The notes below the pieces were generated by a model that did not search any database, was not told the origin of the DNA, and saw only the letters and a list, made by a program, of their open reading frames with translations. Shown piece after piece: positions 57,573 to 64,000 of a stretch of 64,000 bases of DNA. The DNA comes from Microvirga pakistanensis (GTDB lineage Bacteria > Pseudomonadota > Alphaproteobacteria > Rhizobiales > Beijerinckiaceae): the NCBI RefSeq assembly GCF_004458765.1, contig NZ_SPJX01000710.1:186001-250000 (forward strand), in the 5' to 3' direction. Position 1 is the stretch's first letter. Each line of letters opens with the position of its first letter. The translations under genes and the position numbers were made by a program.

Positions 57573-60149
57573 CTAATCTTCTCCCCTGTGCGGGCTTTCG
57601 AGCAGGATCTCGCGTTTTCCGGCGTGGTTCGCGGGTCCGACGATCCCCTCCTGCTCCATCCGTTCCATGAGCGAGGCGGCGCGGTTGTAGCCGATCTGCA
57701 GGCGGCGCTGGATGTAGCTCGTCGAGGCCTTCTTGTCGCGCAGGACCACCGCCACGGCCTGATCGTACAGCTCCCCGCCCGGCGAGCCGAACTCGCCCTG
57801 GTCGAAGACCGCCGCGTCGGCCCCGCCGCCCTCGTCCTCCTCGGCGGTGACCGCCTCCAGATATTGCGGGCGGCCCTGGCGCTTCAGATGCGCCACCACG
57901 TGCTCCACCTCCTCGTCGGAGCAGAAGGGTCCGTGCACGCGGGTGATGCGCCCGCCGCCGGCCATGTAGAGCATGTCGCCCTGGCCCAGGAGCTGCTCGG
58001 CGCCCATCTCGCCCAGGATGGTGCGGCTGTCGATCTTGGAGGTCACCTGGAACGAGATCCGGGTCGGGAAGTTCGCCTTGATGGTGCCGGTGATCACGTC
58101 GACCGACGGGCGCTGCGTCGCCAGGATCACGTGGATGCCGGCCGCGCGCGCCATCTGGGCCAGGCGCTGGATCGCGCCCTCGATCTCCTTGCCGGCCACC
58201 ATCATCAGGTCGGCCATCTCGTCCACGATCACCACGATGTAAGGCAGAGGCTCGAGGTCCATCACCTCGTCCTCGTAGATCGCCTCGCCGGTCTCGCGGT
58301 CGAAGCCGGTCTGCACTGTGCGGGTGATGGTCTCGCCGCGGGCCTTGGCTTCCGACACGCGAGCATTGAAGCCGTCGATGTTGCGCACGCCGAGCTTCGA
58401 CATCTTCCGGTAGCGGTCCTCCATCTCGCGCACCGCCCACTTGAGCGCCACGACCGCCTTCTTGGGGTCGGTGACGACCGGCGTGAGCAGATGGGGAATG
58501 CCGTCATAGACGGAGAGCTCCAGCATCTTCGGGTCCACCATGATCAGGCGGCACTCGGCCGGGGTGAGCCGGTAGACCAGCGACAGGATCATGGTGTTGA
58601 TCGCCACCGACTTGCCCGAGCCGGTGGTGCCCGCGACAAGCAAGTGCGGCATGCGGGCGAGGTCCGCGATCACGGGCTCGCCCCCGATGGTCTTGCCCAG
58701 GCACAGGGCGAGCTTCTGCTTGGTGGTCTCGAAGTCCTGGGAGGCGAGGAGCTCCCGCAGGTACACGGTCTCGCGCTTGTGGTTGGGCAGCTCGATGCCG
58801 ATGGCGTTGCGGCCTTGCACCACGGCCACGCGGGCCGAGACCGCGCTCATGGAGCGGGCAATGTCGTCGGCGAGCGAGATCACCCGCGATGATTTCGTTC
58901 CGGGCGCAGGCTCAAGCTCGTACAGCGTCACGACAGGGCCGGGGCTGACCTTCGTGATCGCCCCGCGCACGCCGAAATCCTCCAGGGTGCTTTCGAGTAG
59001 GTTGGCGTTCTGCTCCAGCGCTTCCGCCGAGATCAGCGGGGCCGACGACTTCTTGGGCTCCGCGAGCAGGTTCAGTTGCGGCAGCTGATAATTGCTGTCG
59101 TCCAAGAGCGAGGGCTGTGCCTCGCGCGCCATGCGCCGGCCGGGTTTCGGTGCGCCCGGAGCCGGCGCGACGCGAGCCGAGGCCGGCTCCGGCCGCAGGG
59201 CGGCGCGGGGAACGGGCTGCGTCACGGGCCCGTCCTCGTAAGCCTCGTCGTCGTCCTCGTCGGCGAGCGTAGCGCCTGTCCGCAGGCCGCGGGCCGGCGG
59301 GGCATCGAGCATGGGCTCGCGCCGCACGGCGCCGCTGCGGCGGGGCTGCGGAGCGGGCTCGAAGTCCTCGTCCTCGTCGGGGGCGCGGCGTCCCTCGCGC
59401 CAGCGGCGCGCGGCGGCGCGCAGGCTCATGACGCCGTGAGCGAGCGCGCCGAGGGACACGATGCCCCAGCCCGGCTCGTCATGGCTGGTCTCTTCGGCCT
59501 CGTCCAGATCGGCGATCTGGCGGCGGCGCACGGGACGGGGAGCCTCCTCCTCGTCCGCCTCGTAAGGATGCGGCTCGTTGGGGCTGAGACCGCAGGCGGC
59601 TGTGAGGCTCAGGATTGCAACGGCGGCGAACAGGAAGCCGAGAACCGCGCTGGCCGAGCCGCTCGACAGGCCCGTGATCGCCTTCGCGCCGGTCAGAACC
59701 GCGTCGCCGGTCACACCGCCGAGGCCCGTCGGCAGGGGCCAGCGATCGGTGGCCGGCATGGCGCTCGCCATGGCCGTGGCGGCGCCCGTGCCGATGACCC
59801 AGAGGGCGAACCGCAGCTGCAGGCGGCCGAGCTCGCCCGATTTCATCAGGCGCCAGCCCCAGAGCGCCAGCGGCAGGACGGCCGCGATGGCGCCGAGGCC
59901 GAGAAGCTGCATCAGCAGGTCGGCCACGATGGCGCCGGGCCAGCCCAGCAGGTTGTGAACAGGAAGATCGGTGGCGTTGTTGAGGCTCGGATCGTCCACC
60001 GACCAGGTGGAGAGGGCCACGGCCACCGCGCCGGCCGCGGCGACGAGGCACAGGCCCGTCAGTTCCTGCGTCCGGCGGGCGAGGAACGTCCGCAGGCCGC
60101 TGAAGAGACCGTCGTAGGCGGAAGGGGAAGAACGGCGGGCCGAACGCAT
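57573..60149 (-). CDS. ftsK: DNA translocase FtsK
   Basis: FtsK anchors at the septum and pumps DNA towards dif during chromosome segregation. The 858-residue protein has four N-terminal membrane helices (to about residue 195), a Pro/Asp/Glu-rich linker, the motor with Walker A AGTTGSGKSVAINT near residue 505, and a C-terminal winged-helix gamma domain (LYDQAVAVVLRDKKASTSYIQRRLQIGYNRAA) which reads KOPS sequences. ATG 60149 is the start; a TTG precedes it. The linker is of typical alphaproteobacterial length. Confidence 0.96.
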   Translation of the reverse strand: MRSARRSSPSAYDGLFSGLRTFLARRTQELTGLCLVAAAGAVAVALSTWSVDDPSLNNATDLPVHNLLGWPGAIVADLLMQLLGLGAIAAVLPLALWGWRLMKSGELGRLQLRFALWVIGTGAATAMASAMPATDRWPLPTGLGGVTGDAVLTGAKAITGLSSGSASAVLGFLFAAVAILSLTAACGLSPNEPHPYEADEEEAPRPVRRRQIADLDEAEETSHDEPGWGIVSLGALAHGVMSLRAAARRWREGRRAPDEDEDFEPAPQPRRSGAVRREPMLDAPPARGLRTGATLADEDDDEAYEDGPVTQPVPRAALRPEPASARVAPAPGAPKPGRRMAREAQPSLLDDSNYQLPQLNLLAEPKKSSAPLISAEALEQNANLLESTLEDFGVRGAITKVSPGPVVTLYELEPAPGTKSSRVISLADDIARSMSAVSARVAVVQGRNAIGIELPNHKRETVYLRELLASQDFETTKQKLALCLGKTIGGEPVIADLARMPHLLVAGTTGSGKSVAINTMILSLVYRLTPAECRLIMVDPKMLELSVYDGIPHLLTPVVTDPKKAVVALKWAVREMEDRYRKMSKLGVRNIDGFNARVSEAKARGETITRTVQTGFDRETGEAIYEDEVMDLEPLPYIVVIVDEMADLMMVAGKEIEGAIQRLAQMARAAGIHVILATQRPSVDVITGTIKANFPTRISFQVTSKIDSRTILGEMGAEQLLGQGDMLYMAGGGRITRVHGPFCSDEEVEHVVAHLKRQGRPQYLEAVTAEEDEGGGADAAVFDQGEFGSPGGELYDQAVAVVLRDKKASTSYIQRRLQIGYNRAASLMERMEQEGIVGPANHAGKREILLESPHRGED

Positions 60150-60383
60150 CAAACCACTCTGGTAAATCGGACAAACGGGACAGACGTTCCGGGAGCTTAG
60201 GGGCAGCGGGTTAAGGGTCCATTAACCCTGCGCGGCGGGCCAAGGAGCTACTCCGGATGTCCGCGTCACCAGCAGCCAGGAGAGGCTTAGTGTGTTTTCA
60301 CGAGGCGGCGTTCGCCCGTCACGCCGATGCCGGGGCTTTTTGCGCTGTTGACGCGCGGGGCCGGACGGACCAGTGTCCTGGCC

Positions 60384-60776
60384 ATGATGCGCATGGCCTC
60401 CATCACCCCCTTCCGGCGCGCCGTTCTGACGGCGCTGATGGCCTATGCGCTGGTGCTGCAGACGGTGCTCGTCTCGCTCGGCGGCGCCGCCCATGCGGGA
60501 CAACTCGCCGAAGCGCAGGGGATCCTCTGCCTCCAGGACGGCCAGACCCAGCCCAGCCAAGATCCGGCCAAAGGTCCGACCGGGAGCCACGACGGGCTGT
60601 GCTGCACCTTGAGCTGCCACGGCGGGGGAGCGGCCGGTCCCGCTCCGGCGCTCGTCCTGGCCGGGCGGCTTGCGCCCGTCATCCTCGAACCGCGCGCGCC
60701 GGCCGATTCGCACCACACGCGCCATTTCTCCAACGTCCTTCCTGTAGGATCGCGCGCGCCGCCGCGCCTCGGCTGA
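60384..60776 (+). CDS. DUF2946-like small exported protein of the copper locus
   Basis: A protein of about 130 residues with an N-terminal hydrophobic segment (AVLTALMAYALVLQTVLVSLGGAAHA), a central Cys-rich CLQDG/CCTLSCHG part and a His-containing end. It resembles DUF2946 proteins found next to PCuAC and SCO genes, so a copper role is inferred from context. The start is unsure: ATG 60384 gives the best signal, but the frame is open from 60327. The 234-base gap to ftsK contains its presumptive promoter and no other gene that I can support. Confidence 0.65.
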   Translation: MMRMASITPFRRAVLTALMAYALVLQTVLVSLGGAAHAGQLAEAQGILCLQDGQTQPSQDPAKGPTGSHDGLCCTLSCHGGGAAGPAPALVLAGRLAPVILEPRAPADSHHTRHFSNVLPVGSRAPPRLG

Positions 60777-60820
60777 TCTTCATCCTCGCCGATCACCGAA
60801 TCTGAAACAGGAATCGTTCC

Positions 60821-61780
60821 ATGACGCTATTTCGCTCGCGCGGCGCATTCGTGGCCGCCGCTCTGTCCGTCCTGTCCACGCCCGCTCTCGCCCATGTCAC
60901 CTTCGAGACAGCGCAGACCACACCGAATTCCACGTTCAAAGCCGTCCTGCGCATTCCCCACGGCTGCGACGGCCAGCCGACCCTGAAGCTGCGCGTGCGC
61001 ATTCCCGAGGGCATCGTGGCGGTCAAGCCCATGCCGAAAGCCGGATGGAAGCTCGAGACGAGCAAGGGCGCTTACGTGCGCGCCTACCAGGTGCACGGCG
61101 AAACCATCTCGGAAGGCGTGACCGACATCATCTGGTCGGGTTCGCTCGACGACGCCTTCTACGACGAGTTCGTGTTCCAGGCGCGCTTCACCGACGCCTA
61201 TCAGCCGGGCGCCACGGTCTATTTCCCGGTGGTGCAGGAATGCGAGAAGGGCATCGCGGAATGGGTGCAGGTGCCCGCAGCCGGGGAGGATCCCCATCGG
61301 CTCGCTTCGCCCGCGCCGGGCGTGAAGATCGTGGCGGCCGCGAACGCCTCGCCTGTGGCCCGGAAGGTCGGAGCGCTCACCATCGATCAGCCCTGGTCGC
61401 GCGCGACGCCGGGCGGCGCGAAGGTGGGCGGCGGTTACGTGCGCATCACCAACACCGGGTCCGAGGCGGACCGCCTGGTCGGCGGCTCCTTCCCGGGCGC
61501 ATCGCGCGTCGAGGTGCATGAAATGGCGATGGACGGCGACATCATGCGCATGAAGCCGGTTCAGGGCGGGCTCGAGATCAAGCCCGGCGCCACCGTTGAC
61601 CTCAAGCCCGGCGGCCATCACCTCATGTTCATGGACCTGAAGGAGCCCCTGAAGGAAGGCCAGACCGTAAAGGGAACCCTGGTCTTCGAAAAGGCGGGAC
61701 CGGTGGAGGTGGACTATACCGTGCGCGGCATGGGGGCCGGTTCGGGTGCGTTGCCGGCCGCGGACGAACACAAGCACTGA
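60821..61780 (+). CDS. YcnI (DUF1775) - PCuAC fusion, copper chaperone
   Basis: A 319-residue exported protein that joins two copper domains. A signal peptide ending STPALA is followed directly by the histidine (HVTFETAQTTPN) that in YcnI coordinates Cu(II). The DUF1775 domain runs to about residue 160. From about 185, the PCuAC domain shows QPWSRATPGGAKVGGGYVRI and the metal motif HEM...MRMKP...HHLMFMDL (H-M-x-M ... H-x-M). The C-terminus is a His-rich DEHKH. The protein would carry copper in the periplasm towards cytochrome oxidase assembly. It starts 44 bases after the DUF2946-like gene. Confidence 0.92.
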   Translation: MTLFRSRGAFVAAALSVLSTPALAHVTFETAQTTPNSTFKAVLRIPHGCDGQPTLKLRVRIPEGIVAVKPMPKAGWKLETSKGAYVRAYQVHGETISEGVTDIIWSGSLDDAFYDEFVFQARFTDAYQPGATVYFPVVQECEKGIAEWVQVPAAGEDPHRLASPAPGVKIVAAANASPVARKVGALTIDQPWSRATPGGAKVGGGYVRITNTGSEADRLVGGSFPGASRVEVHEMAMDGDIMRMKPVQGGLEIKPGATVDLKPGGHHLMFMDLKEPLKEGQTVKGTLVFEKAGPVEVDYTVRGMGAGSGALPAADEHKH

Positions 61781-61795
61781 CAGGGAGTATGATCA

Positions 61796-62395
61796 ATGGC
61801 CTTCAGGCGCTCTCTTCTCATCCCGCTCGCGGTGTTCCTCGCCGGTCTCGGCGTCCTTGTCGCCACCGCCCTATTCATCCTGCAGCCGCAACAGCAGCAG
61901 AACGCCTCGCGCGTGCCGATCGGCGGGCCGTTCCGCCTGACCTCGCACGAGGGCAGGCCGTTCACGGACGCGGATCTGAAGGGCAAGCCCTTCGCGGTGT
62001 TCTTCGGCTTCACCCATTGCCCGGAGGTCTGCCCGACCACGCTCTACGATCTCACGCAGGATCTGGCGTCGCTCGGGTCCGACGCGGACAAGCTGCGGGT
62101 CGCCTTCATCACCGTCGATCCCGAGCAGGACACGCCGGACCTGATGAAGACCTACCTCTCGTCCTTCGATCCGCGCATCGTGGGGCTGACCGGAACGGCG
62201 GAGGAGATCGCCGCGGTCGCGAAGGCCTACAAGATCTACTACCGCAAGGTACCCACCGATTCCGGCTACACCATGGATCACTCCGCCACGATCTTCCTCA
62301 TGGACGGCAAGGGCGATTTCTACGGCACGTCGAACTTTCAGGAAACCGCCGAGATCAGGCGCTCGAAGCTGAAGCAGCTGATCAAGAACGGGTGA
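61796..62395 (+). CDS. SCO1/SenC-family copper protein
   Basis: A 199-residue membrane-anchored thioredoxin-fold protein with one N-terminal helix (LIPLAVFLAGLGVLVATALF). The copper motif is FTHCPEVCPTTLYD (CxxxC), and the distant His is in YTMDHSATIFLMD. SCO proteins help to build the CuA site of cytochrome c oxidase. GGAG sits 8 bases before the ATG at 61796. It lies 15 bases after the YcnI-PCuAC gene, so the three form one operon. Confidence 0.95.
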   Translation: MAFRRSLLIPLAVFLAGLGVLVATALFILQPQQQQNASRVPIGGPFRLTSHEGRPFTDADLKGKPFAVFFGFTHCPEVCPTTLYDLTQDLASLGSDADKLRVAFITVDPEQDTPDLMKTYLSSFDPRIVGLTGTAEEIAAVAKAYKIYYRKVPTDSGYTMDHSATIFLMDGKGDFYGTSNFQETAEIRRSKLKQLIKNG

Positions 62396-62411
62396 TGTTC
62401 TTCTCACCGTC

Positions 62412-62491
62412 ATGGCCGGACTTGGTCCGGCCATCCACGCCTGCAGAACCGCGAGAGCCATCAAGACGTGGATTCCCGGCACAAGGCCGGG
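62412..62491. repeat. dispersed intergenic palindrome family, copy 5 (two hairpins)
   Basis: ATGGCCGGA (62412-62420) pairs with TCCGGCCAT (62426-62434) around CTTGG. A second core pairs CCCGGC (62475-62480) with GCCGGG (62486-62491). It is the two-hairpin layout of copies 1 and 2, here in the gap between the SCO gene and amtB. Confidence 0.75.
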
Positions 62492-62525
62492 GATAGCGAA
62501 GGAAGGAAAGGCGATCCCTTTCATG

Positions 62526-62560
<35 letters not shown>

Positions 62561-62622
62561 TCGAGCCTCTGGAAGGCTTCGTTGCCGCATCGCGCCTGTC
62601 GCGCGATGCGGGGTGTTCCGTC

Positions 62623-63987
62623 TTAGTAATTGTAGGCGCGCTCGCCATGGTCGGCGAGGTCGAGGCCTTCGCGCTCCTGGTCCTGCGTGACGCGCAGGCC
62701 GACGATCATATCGACGATCTTGTAGAGCACCACGGAGCCGATGCCGGTCCAGACCAGGGTGATGACCACCGCGATGATCTGCGTCCAGACCTGACCGCCG
62801 ATGCTGTACTCGCCGACGCCGTAGCCGCCCAGGGACGGAGCCGCCACGATGCCGGTGCCGATGGCGCCGATGATGCCGCCCACGCCGTGGATGCCGAAGA
62901 CGTCGAGAGCGTCGTCGTAGCCGAGAGCGTTCTTCACGCCCGTCACCGCGAAGTAGCAGACCGCGCCGGCCACGAGGCCCAGAACGATGGAGCCCATCGG
63001 ACCGGCAAGGCCGGCGGCCGGCGTGATGGCCACGAGGCCTGCGACCGCGCCCGAGGCGATGCCCAGCAGTGAGGCCTTGCCCTTGCCCATGGCCTCGACG
63101 GTCATCCAGGCGAGGCCCGCAGCGGCGGGAGCCACGATGGTGTTGAGGAGCGCGAGAGCGGCACCGCCGGTGGCCTCCAGGTTGGAGCCGGCGTTGAAGC
63201 CGAACCAGCCGACCCACAGAAGGCAGGCGCCCACGAAGGTGAGGGTGAGCGAGTGCGGCGCCATCAGGTCGCGGCCGTAGCCGATGCGCTTGCCGATGAG
63301 GAGCGCGCCGACGAGGCCGGCCACGCCCGAGTTGATGTGCACCACTGTGCCGCCCGCGAAGTCGAGGGCGCCGAGGCCGAAGAGGTAGCCTTCCGAGAAC
63401 CACACCATGTGGGCGATCGGCAGGTACACGAAGGTCACCCACAGGCCCGTGAACAGCATCACGGCCGAGAACTTGATGCGCTCGGCGAAGGCGCCGACGA
63501 TCAGGGCAGGGGTGATGCACGCGAAGGTGAGCTGGAACGCCACGAAGGTGAGTTCCGGGATGGCGACGCCCTTGGTGAAGGTGTCGGCGGTGGAATCCGT
63601 CGTCACGCCGGCCAGGAAGGCCTTGGAGAAGCCACCGATGATGGCGCCGAGCGTTCCCTCGCCGCCGGACGTGAAGGCGAGCGAGTAGCCGTAGAACACC
63701 CACAGGATCGACACGAGGCTGAACACCGCGAAGACCTGCATGAGCACGGACAGCATGTTCTTGGTGCGCACGAGGCCGCCGTAGAACAGCGCGAGGCCCG
63801 GGATCGTCATGAGGATGACGAGGAGCGTGGACACGAGCATCCAGGCGGTGTCGCCCTTGTTGACCGTGGGGGCGGCGGCCGCATCGGCCACGGGAGCAGC
63901 GGCATCCTGCGCGAGAGCGGGATCGATGGCGGCGAGGGTTAAGCCCAGCGCACCGAGCGCGGGCAGAAGAAGATGACGGAACTTCAT
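62623..63987 (-). CDS. amtB: ammonium transporter AmtB
   Basis: A 454-residue ammonium channel with an N-terminal signal (MKFRHLLLPALGALGLTLAA) and eleven hydrophobic segments. Family features include the periplasmic Phe-gate region (ALFYGGLVRTKNMLSVL), FAGGTVVHINSGVAGLVGALLIG with the first pore histidine, and DVFGIHGVGGIIGAIGTG with the second. ATG 63987 is chosen; a TTG codon three codons upstream also keeps the frame open. A PII gene (glnK) usually precedes amtB; it would lie beyond the window. Confidence 0.95.
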   Translation of the reverse strand: MKFRHLLLPALGALGLTLAAIDPALAQDAAAPVADAAAAPTVNKGDTAWMLVSTLLVILMTIPGLALFYGGLVRTKNMLSVLMQVFAVFSLVSILWVFYGYSLAFTSGGEGTLGAIIGGFSKAFLAGVTTDSTADTFTKGVAIPELTFVAFQLTFACITPALIVGAFAERIKFSAVMLFTGLWVTFVYLPIAHMVWFSEGYLFGLGALDFAGGTVVHINSGVAGLVGALLIGKRIGYGRDLMAPHSLTLTFVGACLLWVGWFGFNAGSNLEATGGAALALLNTIVAPAAAGLAWMTVEAMGKGKASLLGIASGAVAGLVAITPAAGLAGPMGSIVLGLVAGAVCYFAVTGVKNALGYDDALDVFGIHGVGGIIGAIGTGIVAAPSLGGYGVGEYSIGGQVWTQIIAVVITLVWTGIGSVVLYKIVDMIVGLRVTQDQEREGLDLADHGERAYNY

Positions 63988-64000
63988 CGGATTCAAACTC

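Overview
The window is high-GC DNA from an alphaproteobacterium of the order Hyphomicrobiales. Gene content and order fit Methylobacteriaceae, perhaps Microvirga or a relative; the genus is an inference from protein likeness alone. Nearly all the DNA is chromosomal housekeeping. The central finding is that the window appears to carry the chromosomal replication origin. The 521-base gap between hemE and a DUF299 regulator gene (32687-33207) has the classic alphaproteobacterial oriC neighbourhood, a DnaA-box-like site, three CtrA-type sites, seven GANTC sites and an AT-rich stretch. The parS/parA/parB partition locus lies about 8-12 kb to its right.

Layout. (1) 1-9806: nusA (partial), ylxR-like, infB, rbfA, truB, a YciE ferritin-like gene on the other strand, rpsO and pnp, i.e. 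the transcription/translation/RNA-decay cluster, closed by a strong terminator. (2) 9819-15852: a more variable island with a doubly frameshifted AraC-GyrI regulator, an EamA exporter, a PPOX flavoprotein, a RidA-type deaminase, an RTX metalloprotease, a BA14K protein and an endonuclease III-like glycosylase. (3) 15951-24182: hslU/hslV, divergent from a histidine operon (hisB, DUF2628, hisH, hisA, hisF, a methionine aminopeptidase, hisE) running on into coaA and a DUF202 gene. (4) 24240-32686: left flank of the origin: PfkB kinase, XRE regulator, Smr protein, mltA, Tim44-like, secB, dnaQ, coaE, aroE, maf-like and the DUF299 kinase/phosphotransferase, mostly reading away from the origin.

(5) 32687-33207: oriC. 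(6) 33208-47140: right flank: hemE, hemJ, rho, a 32-residue hydrophobic protein, an EamA/Lrp divergent pair, a YyaL-like protein, mnmE, parS, mnmG, rsmG (with an internal perfect parS), parA, parB, holA. (7) 47236-60149: lptE, leuS, a YggS-like PLP protein, an L,D-transpeptidase, an OmpR-type response regulator with a cNMP-binding partner, a chemoreceptor, xth, lolA and ftsK. (8) 60384-63987: a copper-handling operon (DUF2946-like, YcnI-PCuAC fusion, SCO) converging on amtB.

Genes are tightly packed, with many ATGA/GTGA overlaps. Several gaps hold copies of a dispersed palindromic repeat family. I see no tRNA, rRNA, CRISPR array, insertion sequence or prophage. I did not find a clearly new multi-gene system. 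The most useful leads are the architecture of the origin, the partition sites, the repeat family, the broken AraC regulator and a few unusual insertions into conserved operons.
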